From CAXMPK01 sp964195405 (lineage in GTDB: Bacteria; Actinomycetota; Acidimicrobiia; Spongiisociales; ZC4RG35): a DNA stretch of 64,000 nt. Shown piece by piece: positions 54,202 to 63,722 of this stretch (positions within the stretch are counted from its first letter, which is position 1; each line of letters opens with the position of its first letter). Made by a program: the position numbers and the translations under genes. Below the pieces are notes generated by a model. That model was not told the DNA's origin. It searched no databases and saw only the letters and a program-made list of their open reading frames with translations. The stretch spans positions 51,337 to 115,336 of the forward strand of contig CAXMPK010000119.1 of the NCBI GenBank assembly GCA_964195405.1, given 5' to 3'.

Positions 54202-56492
54202 CCGTCGAGACCGAGGGCAGCGAGCTGGCGTGCCTCTCTGATTTCGGATGCAAACCTCGATCGGCGTATCCGGACATCCGGCTCATCATCGATCAGGTCT
54301 CGGTTTGATGCCAGCTGAAGAGCCGACTTGAAGAGGACCTGACTGGCACTCTCACCCGAGATCAATCGGTCTTCGATGCGATACATGCGGGCTCTGGCGA
54401 GACAAGCCTTCAGGAACCTCTTCTCATCGAAAGCCCCGGTCAGCGATTCCAATTCGTCTCCCACCACCTGGTAGCCGTCGAGGATGGGTAGCACGGCCCA
54501 GAATGCGACGGGACTGCCCATCTTGGCGATCAGACCAAGCGCTCCCGACGTGTCCAAGGTGGCTCTCCAGTCTGGAACGTCGAGACCGATGTCGGCGCTG
54601 GTGTCGTCGAGAAACTTCTCCTTTTCTGGGAAGAAGAATTCGAACTTGAGCAGATCCCTCAGTTCGAGCATCCGATCGGTAGCGGCGACCGGATCCCGGG
54701 ATCCGTCCTCGAGCATCGATGTCAGGGCCATCTCGGCGATAGCCCTTCCCACGAAGAAGTGAACGACCACGTTCCGGTAGTAGGAGACGCGCATCATCTG
54801 GTCGTCGTCCAGCCAGTAAACGGTACGTCCCACCGCCTCGTGGCTGGACACGTTTCCGTGCTCGCCAAGCCAGGTCAGGATGCCTTCGACTTGCGTCGCG
54901 TCAGAAAGATCGATGTCGTCGGTGGTGGGGAGGTCGCGCACCGAGATGAAACTCATCAACTCGGCACACGTCTTCGCGAGCTCTGCGGTCGTCTTGGCAC
55001 TGCCCCGCGCTGCCAGCAAAGCGATGCTCACTACTGCTGCTGGTGTGATCGGAGTCACCTGGCCAATTCGATACATCACCTCGAATGAGAGCTTCTGGAG
55101 GCCCAAGGAGTTCTCGGCGTCGGTGTCGATTTCCCCAACAACCGATGAGACCGAAACTGGTTCACCGAAACGGATGTGGATATCGCCGTAACGCTGACGC
55201 AGGGAACGGACGGCTCGAAGCAGCCAGCCCAATGATTCTTGCTCCTTACCCCGTCCCTGGGCCTCACGGGCGTAGTCAGGGACATCCTGGATCTGGTCGT
55301 ATGCGATCGAGACCGGGATGAGCTTGATGTCCTCAGCCTTTCCCCGGCGTTGGGAGTCAACTACATAGTTGAGCATTCCGAAGCGTGGTGGCCGCAGTCT
55401 GCCTGACCGCGACCGTCCCCCCTCGAGATACCACTCAAGAGGAAATCGCTTCTCGACCAGAAAGTCGATGTACGACCCCAAAACAGCTTTGTAGAGATGG
55501 TTATCCCTGAAGGATCTTCGGATGAAGAAGACACCGGTGCGTCGCATCAAGGGTCCCAGCGGGAAGAAATCGAGGTTGACACCGCCGGCGGTGTGATTGG
55601 GTGGCAGATCGTTCTCCCAGAGCATGAATTGCAAACTGAGACGATCGAGGTTCGAGCGGTGCGACGGGAGAAACACCACCGGGCTGTTGTGGCCCAACTC
55701 GGCGATCTTGGCCACCTGATCATGCTGGTACTTGATTTCGCCGTATCCCTGTCGGTAGAGAGCGTGAATTGCACCAGCGATCAGGTCGATCACATATGGG
55801 GAATGGGTGGCCGCAATCTCATGTAGATACCTGTTGGCCGTCTCCAGCGCCTCAGCCTGATCAATGTTTTCTTCGTCCGCAATCGTGGCCACCGTTTCGA
55901 GAAATTCTCGCCGACTCAGAATCTCTGCCGGGACAAAACGGGGGATCTTGTAGCGATTGCCACGCAGTTTGCGTTCTGCCTGGTCAAGAACTCGCCAGGC
56001 GCGTCTGGTGACAAACAAGGCCACTCCGTCGACTTCATTGGATTTCTTGTAATCGGTCCCCAGAGCGAATGATCCTGCCCCAGTTGCCGCGATGAGCTTG
56101 ATGCGACTTGGTCGGAATGTCCGGATCCAGTAGGCCCGGAGCCCTCTTGGGTCCCGAGGATCGCCGGGTTTGATTGCGTCTGACCACCCCACCAAGCGTC
56201 GGCGAGACGTCTTCTTGGGAGCCAGCCACACCACTCGCGCCGGGATCAGAAATGACTCTGTCGGCCCGTTGATCATGTTGGCGAGACGATCTGGATTGCC
56301 ACCACGTCCCTGGCGCGAGGAGGCGATCCGGATTGTCTCGAAGTGGTCTCCGACATGGGATCCAATCCACTTCGTCAGCAATCGTTCCTCGAGGTCGGTT
56401 GCCACGTCTAAGGCGTAGACCACCTGTGCTTTCGCCGGTCCGGCGAGAAGGGCAAGGTCTTCGGGTGATCGGCGTGGCAGAGCGGTTGGCAC
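54198..56492 (-). CDS. plsB: Glycerol-3-phosphate acyltransferase, PlsB-like
   Basis: This is a large acyltransferase of 764 residues. The catalytic HX4D box is LPSHRSNLDRLSLQF, followed by the glycerolipid acyltransferase blocks GVFFIRRSF, LEWYLEGGRSRSGRLRPP and IKLIPVSIAYDQI. It is close in length to E. coli PlsB (807). The reaction is acylation of glycerol-3-phosphate at position 1 from acyl-CoA or acyl-ACP. The start is GTG 56492, with TAGAGT 6 nt upstream. A separate PlsY-type acyltransferase lies 0.5 kb away, so the genome has both systems. Confidence 0.92.
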   Translation of the reverse strand: MPTALPRRSPEDLALLAGPAKAQVVYALDVATDLEERLLTKWIGSHVGDHFETIRIASSRQGRGGNPDRLANMINGPTESFLIPARVVWLAPKKTSRRRLVGWSDAIKPGDPRDPRGLRAYWIRTFRPSRIKLIAATGAGSFALGTDYKKSNEVDGVALFVTRRAWRVLDQAERKLRGNRYKIPRFVPAEILSRREFLETVATIADEENIDQAEALETANRYLHEIAATHSPYVIDLIAGAIHALYRQGYGEIKYQHDQVAKIAELGHNSPVVFLPSHRSNLDRLSLQFMLWENDLPPNHTAGGVNLDFFPLGPLMRRTGVFFIRRSFRDNHLYKAVLGSYIDFLVEKRFPLEWYLEGGRSRSGRLRPPRFGMLNYVVDSQRRGKAEDIKLIPVSIAYDQIQDVPDYAREAQGRGKEQESLGWLLRAVRSLRQRYGDIHIRFGEPVSVSSVVGEIDTDAENSLGLQKLSFEVMYRIGQVTPITPAAVVSIALLAARGSAKTTAELAKTCAELMSFISVRDLPTTDDIDLSDATQVEGILTWLGEHGNVSSHEAVGRTVYWLDDDQMMRVSYYRNVVVHFFVGRAIAEMALTSMLEDGSRDPVAATDRMLELRDLLKFEFFFPEKEKFLDDTSADIGLDVPDWRATLDTSGALGLIAKMGSPVAFWAVLPILDGYQVVGDELESLTGAFDEKRFLKACLARARMYRIEDRLISGESASQVLFKSALQLASNRDLIDDEPDVRIRRSRFASEIREARQLAALGLDG

Positions 56493-56504
56493 TGCATCAC
56501 TCTA
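56493..56504 (-). promoter_or_regulatory. Putative leaderless promoter -10 of plsB
   Basis: On the minus strand TAGAGT (56504-56499) lies 6 nt before GTG 56492, with no Shine-Dalgarno. The divergent dtd gene starts 33 bp away. Confidence 0.4.
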
Positions 56505-56525
56505 TTTGACTGGCAGAATCGGCCG

Positions 56526-56981
56526 GTGCGCGTCGTGATACAGAGGGTCCGTGAAGCTTCGGTCAATGTAGACGGGGCGGTGGTGGGTGCCATTGGCCCC
56601 GGGTTGTGTCTGCTGGTGGGGATCGCTTCCGACGACGGTGAACCCGACGTGACTGCGATTGTGGAGAAGACCATCGGTCTTCGCATCTTCGCCGATGATG
56701 ATGGAAAGATGAATCTCTGTTTGGCAGACATCGGCGGTGAGGTGCTGGTGGTTAGTCAGTTCACGCTTCTATCTGATGTGAGACGCGGTCGCCGCCCGTC
56801 TTTTACTTCTGCCGCACCGCCTCAGGTGGCAGCACCCCTGATTGAGACCATGATCTCGGGCTTCGACGATCGGGGTGTGTCGACGGCATCAGGGGTGTTC
56901 GGAGCCGACATGGACGTATCGCTGGTCAATGATGGCCCGGTGACCCTGGTGCTGGAGGTCAGGGGTGGCCGGTTGGTTTGA
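56526..56981 (+). CDS. dtd: D-aminoacyl-tRNA deacylase
   Basis: This 151-residue enzyme hydrolyses D-aminoacyl-tRNAs in the cytosol. It opens MRVVIQRVREASVNVDG, and has GLCLLVGIASDDGE, the LVVSQFTLLSD motif (SQFT active-site signature) and a C-terminal LVNDGPVTLVLE containing the NxGPVT motif. Length matches the family exactly. The start is GTG 56526. The last 23 bp overlap the convergent plsY. Confidence 0.95.
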   Translation: MRVVIQRVREASVNVDGAVVGAIGPGLCLLVGIASDDGEPDVTAIVEKTIGLRIFADDDGKMNLCLADIGGEVLVVSQFTLLSDVRRGRRPSFTSAAPPQVAAPLIETMISGFDDRGVSTASGVFGADMDVSLVNDGPVTLVLEVRGGRLV

Positions 56982-57549
56982 CTGCGTCGCGAATGTGCCT
57001 CTGGAGTATTACCAGGCTCAGCCCAATCGATAGCCCAAACAAAAGGGGACCGGCTGGCACACCCCAGCCTGTGGGGAGATCTTTCGAAGCCCATATCACG
57101 GCGAATAGGTTGATCGCGCCGATGGCGATCAAGGCAGCAATGCCCGAGGATCGACTCACAAGTGCAGCCACGATGATCACCACGATGATCGGGACAAACA
57201 CCGTCGGCCAGGCTGCCGCCAGCACACCTGCCGAAATCCCCAAGCCCTTACCGCCCTCGAACCGGTACCAGACGTTGTAGACGTTGCCGGCCGATGCGGC
57301 CACGCCGGCAGCAATCGCTCCCCCCGAGCCGGCCAGGGCAGCGCCCAGGACGACAGATCCGGCTCCTTTGGCTATCTCCACAGCGAGAACCACCACTGCC
57401 AGGGAGTTCCCACCGAGACGTCGGGCATTGTTGGTACCAGGGTTACGAGAGCCTTCTCGACGTAGGTCGACACCCCAAAGGCGACCTAGGGCAACAGCCG
57501 TGGGGAGTGAGCCAACAAGGTAGCCGGCCAGCCCGGCCACGAGGATCAA
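56959..57549 (-). CDS. plsY: Acyl-phosphate:glycerol-3-phosphate acyltransferase PlsY
   Basis: This 196-residue membrane protein acylates glycerol-3-phosphate using acyl-phosphate. The three family motifs are visible: GSLPTAVALGRLWGVDLRREGSRNPGTNNA, the glycine-rich GGKGLGISAG, and a late hydrophobic block. About six membrane helices are likely. I start at TTG 57549, overlapping the adnB-like stop as TTGA; the open frame reaches 57609 but that is inside the helicase gene. It normally works with PlsX, which is not in this window. Confidence 0.93.
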   Translation of the reverse strand: MILVAGLAGYLVGSLPTAVALGRLWGVDLRREGSRNPGTNNARRLGGNSLAVVVLAVEIAKGAGSVVLGAALAGSGGAIAAGVAASAGNVYNVWYRFEGGKGLGISAGVLAAAWPTVFVPIIVVIIVAALVSRSSGIAALIAIGAINLFAVIWASKDLPTGWGVPAGPLLFGLSIGLSLVILQRHIRDAVKPTGHP

Positions 57550-60500
57550 CCGTTCACCTGGTTCTGACCTGGCTCGCAAAAACGAAGAAAGTCGCAGGAA
57601 ACACACCATGTGCCGGGGCGTTCTTCGAAGTCCTCATCGTTCATTTGAGTAGTGAGCGTGGAAAGAGTCTCTTTGGCAGTGCTCACCCATTCGGCGTCAG
57701 CCGCATATGAGACAACGTCTAGCCCGCCGCCAAGGTAGGCAAACGCCACTTCTACCTCCTCAGGCGGGGGTAGGCCAAAGTCGACTTCGTTAACGGCGAC
57801 GGCGTACGCTTGGAGCTGGACCAAACGTGATGGATCAGGGTTGGTCCGCCCGCTCTTGAAGTCGACCACTTCCCATTTGCGACCCTCGCAATACACCGCG
57901 TCAATGCGACCGCGGATCCGGTACCCGTTCGCCAATTCAAACCCAAACGGTGCCTCGATGAGGTCAGCTGTACGGGTTGCATAGCTGGAGTCGAGATAGG
58001 CGTCATATGCCCCGATACCACTCCCGCCGTCTGCGACGTCGTAGAGCTCAGAGGTCATCTCCTCAAACGGCACCTGGCCTCTTTGGTGCAACTCGATACG
58101 TCTATGTATCTGGGTGCCTCTTATCGCAGCGGGGTTTGGCCGGCGCGGGAGAGGGTCGACATCGGTCCAGAAGAATCGCTTGGGGCACTGCGCCATGGTG
58201 ACCAGTCCGGTGACTGAGACAGTGGTTGGCCCGGGGGTGTCATCGGCGATGGCTGGGTCAGCGAGCTTGAACAGCCTCTGATTGATGTCGTCCACCATCT
58301 GTTTGTAGTCCTTCTCAACGCCACTCTTGCGGGCAAGAGTTTCGATTGTCGCGGGGTCGGTGATTGCATCCCTAAGCCCCTGAGACCATCCGCTGGTGAA
58401 CAACGGGTCCGGGGCGGCGGTCTGTGATGCTGACCGGAGCAACGCTGGACGATCGCCAAGAATGGCGATGCCGTCGTTGACGGTGACTTGGTGGGTTGCG
58501 GCCAGCTCAAAGAGCTCTGACGGTTCCTTGGGTTCCTTCAGGGGCTCGGGCATCCCGTACCAAAACGCTCCAGAGATGAGGAGTCGTCTTTTAGCCCTGG
58601 TCACTGCCACGTAGGCCACCCGCCATTCCTGGGAATTGTGCCGATTCCGTAGAAAGTCGTCCCGATCCTTTTTCTCATCTGGGAGATCATCCATCGCCGA
58701 ATCGATACGCATGTCGACAGGCAAGTGCTCGGCGAACCGAATGGGATCGGGGTGTTGCTGTATCCCACTTGGGAAGTTCCCTTTGGTGACGGCTGGAATG
58801 GCCACCGTGTCCCATTCGAGCCCCTTGGCCCGATGCACTGTCACCAATGTCACGGCGTCTTCTCCAGACAGGCGCGCCGAGTCGAGCTCGTCGGCGGGCT
58901 CGTCCTCCATGGCGTCCAGATAGTCGAGGAAAGCCCCGACCGATGGGCGGCCTTCTAGTGGGCTCCAGTCTTCAGTGAGGTCGAGCAGCCTGTAGATGTT
59001 GAGTCTCGCTGTCAGCCTCGGATTCGGAGGCAGAGCGTCGATGTCTTGCCATGCTCGCGTCCTGTCGAGGATGAGTCGACAGATCTCAACAAGTGTGAGT
59101 CCCTGGCTCTCGGCGAGTAGCTCTCGGTACACAACAGCAAACCGCGCAAACGCTTCGACGGCTTCGGGCCGGAGCCCCTCGATTTGGTTGGCACTTTCAA
59201 TTGCCTCCATCAATGTGATCGGCGCAGGCTCTTCGCTCTCTTCTTCTTCTTCTTTGGCCGACTGCCATCGGGTCAACGGTGCCAGATCGGCCATACCGAC
59301 GCTGTATTTGGACCCAAAGAGGATCTGGGTCAGTGATGCCGAATCCTCTGGATGTTCCAGAGACGTCAGCCATGCTCGAATGTCGGCTACCTCGGGTATC
59401 GCGAGCAGCCCTCCGATATTTGCCACCTCCAACGGAATGTCATGACGACTCAGAGCATCCACAACAACCGCGAAATCCTTGTTCTTGCGGAAGAGGATTG
59501 CCATGTCCGCCCAAGCGAGCCCTTCATCGTGGAGACGTTCTAAAGACCCTGCAATCCACTCGGCCTCTTTGAGGGCATCGCCCGCCCAGTGGGTGACTAC
59601 CTCACCTTCGAGCTCGCGATCCACAGCTTCGAGCTCACCGGCCTCGGTATTTGCCCTGGTTCTGACCAGATTGGCGATGTCGAGAATCGGTTGGGACGAA
59701 CGTCGGTTGAGAGTGAGCTCCTTGTGATGTGCCGGCGTGTCCCCGGGTCCTCGAAAGTGCTCCGAGAACTGTTCGAAGTTCTGCGCCGATGCTCCCCGCC
59801 ATTCGTAGATCGTCTGGTCCTCGTCCCCAACCGCTATCACCGGGAAACCCCCACTGAAGATCCGAGTCAGCAAGACCCGTTGTGCTGGATTGGTGTCCTG
59901 ATATTCATCAAGCACCACCGCTCGGTAGCGGTCCCGTATCGCTTCGGCCATTTCCGGGTAGTCGGACACCACTCGCGATGAAAGAGTCACAAGATCGGAG
60001 TAATCCACCACCCGGAGCCGACGTTTGTCGGCAGAGTATTGATCGAGGGTCTCGGCCATCTCTTGGCGCGCCTGCCATACCTCGTCGTCGGGCTGAAAGG
60101 GCTCGATCAGAATGTCACCTGGTGTCAGCAGGTGGTCGCCGAGCCTGTCCCCGAGACGCCGGATCCGATCAAGTGTCCTGGGTTGGGTGATGTCGAGGTA
60201 TCGATAGGCACGATGATGAAAGGTGTCGGTGAGCAGTTGTCGCGAGAAGGTTGGTGTGATCACCTTTGCCCGGTTGTCCACACCGGCGAGCGGTCCGAAT
60301 TCGGCGAGGATCTGGGCAGCGAAACCGTGATAGGTGTGAACCTCTACCTGTCGACCCGGGTCGACGTCTTGTCTGAGGGTCTGTCTTATGCGGTCTGCAA
60401 GTTCAGCCGCCGCCTTGTTGGTGAAGGTGATCCCAAGGATCTGTTCCGGCTCGATTCCATGGTCTTCAATCAGACCGGAGATCACCATCGCCACCGTTGT

Positions 60501-60611
60501 CGTCTTGCCTGTCCCTGCACCTGCCCTGACCCTGATGGTCGTGAGGCCGAGGTCGAGGATCTCCTGCTGCTCCGGTGAGGGGGTCAACCGTTCGGTGGCT
60601 GAGCCATTCAT
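57546..60611 (-). CDS. adnB: AdnB-like UvrD-family helicase-nuclease
   Basis: This 1021-residue protein combines an SF1A motor and a RecB-type nuclease. Motor motifs are RAGAGTGKTTT (I), VVLDEYQDTNPAQ (II), VGDEDQTIYEWRGA (III), VTLVTVHRAKGLEWD (V) and YVAVTRAKRRLL (VI). The nuclease centre is GRIDAVYCEG and EVVDFKSG. Four cysteines that likely bind an Fe-S cluster lie in AQCPKRFF and CVSCDFLRFC. AdnA and AdnB of mycobacteria each have this motor-nuclease layout. The start ATG 60611 overlaps the upstream gene's stop (ATGA). The A/B naming rests on order and on the canonical motor motifs. Confidence 0.88.
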   Translation of the reverse strand: MNGSATERLTPSPEQQEILDLGLTTIRVRAGAGTGKTTTVAMVISGLIEDHGIEPEQILGITFTNKAAAELADRIRQTLRQDVDPGRQVEVHTYHGFAAQILAEFGPLAGVDNRAKVITPTFSRQLLTDTFHHRAYRYLDITQPRTLDRIRRLGDRLGDHLLTPGDILIEPFQPDDEVWQARQEMAETLDQYSADKRRLRVVDYSDLVTLSSRVVSDYPEMAEAIRDRYRAVVLDEYQDTNPAQRVLLTRIFSGGFPVIAVGDEDQTIYEWRGASAQNFEQFSEHFRGPGDTPAHHKELTLNRRSSQPILDIANLVRTRANTEAGELEAVDRELEGEVVTHWAGDALKEAEWIAGSLERLHDEGLAWADMAILFRKNKDFAVVVDALSRHDIPLEVANIGGLLAIPEVADIRAWLTSLEHPEDSASLTQILFGSKYSVGMADLAPLTRWQSAKEEEEESEEPAPITLMEAIESANQIEGLRPEAVEAFARFAVVYRELLAESQGLTLVEICRLILDRTRAWQDIDALPPNPRLTARLNIYRLLDLTEDWSPLEGRPSVGAFLDYLDAMEDEPADELDSARLSGEDAVTLVTVHRAKGLEWDTVAIPAVTKGNFPSGIQQHPDPIRFAEHLPVDMRIDSAMDDLPDEKKDRDDFLRNRHNSQEWRVAYVAVTRAKRRLLISGAFWYGMPEPLKEPKEPSELFELAATHQVTVNDGIAILGDRPALLRSASQTAAPDPLFTSGWSQGLRDAITDPATIETLARKSGVEKDYKQMVDDINQRLFKLADPAIADDTPGPTTVSVTGLVTMAQCPKRFFWTDVDPLPRRPNPAAIRGTQIHRRIELHQRGQVPFEEMTSELYDVADGGSGIGAYDAYLDSSYATRTADLIEAPFGFELANGYRIRGRIDAVYCEGRKWEVVDFKSGRTNPDPSRLVQLQAYAVAVNEVDFGLPPPEEVEVAFAYLGGGLDVVSYAADAEWVSTAKETLSTLTTQMNDEDFEERPGTWCVSCDFLRFCEPGQNQVNG

Positions 60612-63577
60612 GGCAAGTACGCACCTTTGCCTTCCGGCCATGCTGGGCAGGAGAGCCGGTAGCTGCATCGTTTGCACTGGCCGCCGACGTTTGGCGACCA
60701 GTCCTCGGAGCGGATCGACGATGTGATCTGAACCATTTCGAGTGTGATTCTGTCAAGGCCGTCGAGATCGAGATCCCTGGTGGAGACGGACTTCGTGGCA
60801 ACTCTCGGATACCAGAGCTGGGCATGGACAACATCGCCGCCTTCCTTGGCAACGGCCGATGCGTAGAAACCGAGCTGAATCGACTCGGCTGCGTCGGCTT
60901 TGCTCATGGCGGTGGCTGAAGTCTTGTAGTCCACCACTCTCAGCCCGGAGGAGGTCTGCTCTAGACGATCGATGAAGCCGAGCCACTCGACGTCGTCGAT
61001 GACCATGGTCACCCTCTTTTCGAGTTCGATTGGGAAACCGTCCCTGTTTGGCCAGTTCTCGTATAGCCGGGTGAGGGTCTCCTTCGCTTTGCCCAGCCAG
61101 GCGTTGTTCAACTCGGGTGTGCCGAAATCGGCCTCCTGCCACGTCAGCTCCAGAAAGTGGATTGCTCGCTCGAGGTCGGCATGGACTTTTCCCGTTCCCA
61201 AGATCTCCCTCTCGCCACGTTCGAGAGCTGTGTGAACGAGAGTCCCGAATTGTGCATACGGCCCACTGGCATCGCCCAGCCGTAGTCGACGTTCCAGTGC
61301 GTATTGCCGTGGGCACCGTTTGTAGCTGTCCGCCTGACTCGGAGACAGGCGAAACACGTCGCCGATGAGCGGTTGGTCGGGCCCGGCAACTCCGCTGCCG
61401 GCGAAGGTCATGGGATCCCACCAGGGCTCGGGAGGTCGCGCAAGAATCGAGGTGGCGGCGAGCCGCTCCGTGATGCTTCTCGCGGGGTCGAGCAAGTCAC
61501 GTCGCAGGTATGTCTCCGCCTCGGTCAACGTCACGGGCTCGCGATTCTCCTCCGGTGGGAGGCCGAGCTCGGAGAGCTTCCCTGACTGGGAGGCAGCGAC
61601 GATGAATCTCGATGGGCGTCTTTCTCCTTGATCAACTCCGGCATCGGTTGCGGTCCACACAACACGGAGACGGGCACGTGTCATCGCCGTGTATGCCAAC
61701 CGCATCTCCTCCTGAAGTTGGAACAGATGCTGGGCAAGAGGATCGGTAGTGCGCTCGGGTGAGAGCAGTTCGGGGCGGAGCATCCGTCGGCTCCGTCTCA
61801 GGTCAGGAAAAACACCTTCGACGGCGTTGGCGATGAACACAACATCGAATTCCAGCCCTTTTGCCTGGTGGAGGGTGGTCAGGGTCACCCGTTCGTCGGA
61901 CAAGCGGTGGGAGATGAGTGGAGTCGCCTCGAAACCCTCGTCCTCGGTCAGCTCGAAGAACCGGGCGAGGCTGAGGTCAGGATCGCGCTCGGCCTGCCGG
62001 CCCAGAGTCTGAGCGAACGCGGCCCACGCCTTCCGCCATTCGAGGCGGCTCTCGTCGGCGACGATTGCGGGAATACCGTCGATACCAGTCCAAGCAGTCC
62101 AGAAGCCGTCGATTGCAGCTTCCGATGTTGCCCAGCTCGGATCGGCGAGCAGCGCAACCAGACCAACCAAATCGGGCAGTCTTTCCTCCACAACGTGAGC
62201 CCATGCCGCCCAAGTGCGTCTACGAGTTCTCAAGAGATCTCTCTCCTGGCCCAGGCCAAGCCCAACAACCGGGCCAAGGAGAAGCCGTCGCATCGCCCTG
62301 TCGGCATCTGCGGCGTCCAGTGGCGATGTGATGGGAAGGCCGCCGCCCTTGACCGAGGCAATAACGAGGTCGTGGAAGACACGCACCGCCGGATGGTCGA
62401 CGAGACGACTGGTGGGAGGATCATGGGGGACACCGCGACGGTCGAGTGCCCGTGACAGTTCGTTGATCAGCTCCTTTTTCGACCTGACCAGCACCGCCAC
62501 CGCCGAAGGCTCGACATTGTCGACCCGGATCGAGTGCTCAACCTCTCTCGCAATCCACTCAGCTTCGGCCGTTTCCTGATCGAACACGTAGGTCTCGGTT
62601 CGTCCTTGGTGAGACGCCGGCGTGACCGGTCCCGCTGCTCCCGGCAGTTCACCGCTGGACACGACTCCCAGTGCCGTGCTGAGAATCTCAGCGGGGACTC
62701 GGAAGCTCTCAGAGAGAACGATCCGCTTTGATTCGGGGTGGGCTTGGGTGAAATCGGCCACGTTGCGTAGTTCGGCTCCGCGGAAGGAGAAGATCGACTG
62801 GTAGGGATCCCCGGCGACGGTCAGGTTGGCGCTGGGCTCGGCGATCAATCTCGCAAGCTTTGCCTGGGCGGGGCTGGTGTCTTGATACTCGTCTACCAGC
62901 ACGTATTTGAATCGACCCACCAAATCTCGTCCGACATCGGTCTCGATCAGATCGACAGCGGTTGTCAGCAGTGTTCCGTAGTCGGTCCGTCCGGTTGTGA
63001 TGAGGTGGGCGAGGTAGCGGCGAAAGAGACCGGGAAGGCCACGCCAGTCGCTTCGTGAGCGGGCCCTGGCCTCCAGATCGTCCGGGGTGAGCAAACGCTC
63101 GGAGCAGCGCATCAAGAAATCTGCAACCTCAGCGGCGAAGGCCGGTGTCCCCAGTATTCCCCGGTAGGTGATCGGCCACGCCGTCGGATCTTCGGCTGCC
63201 AGGATGTCCGCGACCACGCCAACCTGCTCGGGTGTGGTCAACGGCACCAACCGGTCGCCGTCGGTCGCCGCTTCGATGAGACGCAGTGCCAGCGAGTGGA
63301 AGGTTGTTGTGTCCACCGGGACACCCGTGGCGCCGATCGAGTCCTCAATCCTTCGGGCCAGGGAGGCAGAGGCTCGTCGTGAGAAACACAGAACCACGAT
63401 CTCATCTCGTCGGGCCAGTCCGGTCGAAACCAGGTGGGCAACCCGTCGCACCAGAAACTCGGTCTTCCCTGTTCCCGGACCGGCCACGACCATTTGGTAC
63501 CCACCGGTTTCGGCGATCGCCGGGGCCCACTCATCTGGGCCAATCCGTGTCTCCCGCTTCGTCTCGCGCTCAACCAC
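60608..63577 (-). CDS. adnA: AdnA-like UvrD-family helicase-nuclease
   Basis: This 989-residue protein is built like its downstream neighbour: AGPGTGKTEF (I), VLVDEYQDTSPAQAKL (II), VAGDPYQSIFSFRGAE (III), TLTTLHQAKGLEFDVVF (V) and YTAMTRARLRVVW (VI). A RecB-type nuclease domain follows with FIDRLEQ and RVVDYKTS. Cluster cysteines lie in YKRCPRQYA and GGQCKRCSYRLSC. Both subunits seem to have intact nuclease centres, so the pair could cut both strands. This fits mycobacterial AdnAB, which resects double-strand breaks in place of RecBCD. The start is GTG 63577. Confidence 0.87.
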   Translation of the reverse strand: MVERETKRETRIGPDEWAPAIAETGGYQMVVAGPGTGKTEFLVRRVAHLVSTGLARRDEIVVLCFSRRASASLARRIEDSIGATGVPVDTTTFHSLALRLIEAATDGDRLVPLTTPEQVGVVADILAAEDPTAWPITYRGILGTPAFAAEVADFLMRCSERLLTPDDLEARARSRSDWRGLPGLFRRYLAHLITTGRTDYGTLLTTAVDLIETDVGRDLVGRFKYVLVDEYQDTSPAQAKLARLIAEPSANLTVAGDPYQSIFSFRGAELRNVADFTQAHPESKRIVLSESFRVPAEILSTALGVVSSGELPGAAGPVTPASHQGRTETYVFDQETAEAEWIAREVEHSIRVDNVEPSAVAVLVRSKKELINELSRALDRRGVPHDPPTSRLVDHPAVRVFHDLVIASVKGGGLPITSPLDAADADRAMRRLLLGPVVGLGLGQERDLLRTRRRTWAAWAHVVEERLPDLVGLVALLADPSWATSEAAIDGFWTAWTGIDGIPAIVADESRLEWRKAWAAFAQTLGRQAERDPDLSLARFFELTEDEGFEATPLISHRLSDERVTLTTLHQAKGLEFDVVFIANAVEGVFPDLRRSRRMLRPELLSPERTTDPLAQHLFQLQEEMRLAYTAMTRARLRVVWTATDAGVDQGERRPSRFIVAASQSGKLSELGLPPEENREPVTLTEAETYLRRDLLDPARSITERLAATSILARPPEPWWDPMTFAGSGVAGPDQPLIGDVFRLSPSQADSYKRCPRQYALERRLRLGDASGPYAQFGTLVHTALERGEREILGTGKVHADLERAIHFLELTWQEADFGTPELNNAWLGKAKETLTRLYENWPNRDGFPIELEKRVTMVIDDVEWLGFIDRLEQTSSGLRVVDYKTSATAMSKADAAESIQLGFYASAVAKEGGDVVHAQLWYPRVATKSVSTRDLDLDGLDRITLEMVQITSSIRSEDWSPNVGGQCKRCSYRLSCPAWPEGKGAYLP

Positions 63578-63593
63578 GGGGCGATCGTAGGTG

Positions 63594-63722
63594 TCAGGCG
63601 GCGAGAGGTAGGCCTTCGATGGCGTTAATCACAAGTTCGGCTTCGATGCCGAATTGCGCCAGGTAGGCGACCGGGTCGGCGAAGGCTTCGGTGGGGTCAA
63701 ACGTGTTGTTCGAGGTGCTCAT
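63594..63722 (-). CDS. Predicted 42-residue protein heading the adnAB operon
   Basis: A short frame from ATG 63722 to 63594 lies 16 bp upstream of adnA on the same strand. It encodes MSTSNNTFDPTEAFADPVAYLAQFGIEAELVINAIEGLPLAA-type sequence: polar at the start, then an amphipathic helical half, with no membrane segment. TAGGTT lies 7 nt before the ATG, matching the leaderless pattern of genes around it. It could be a small conserved protein or a translated leader. Confidence 0.55.
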   Translation of the reverse strand: MSTSNNTFDPTEAFADPVAYLAQFGIEAELVINAIEGLPLAA

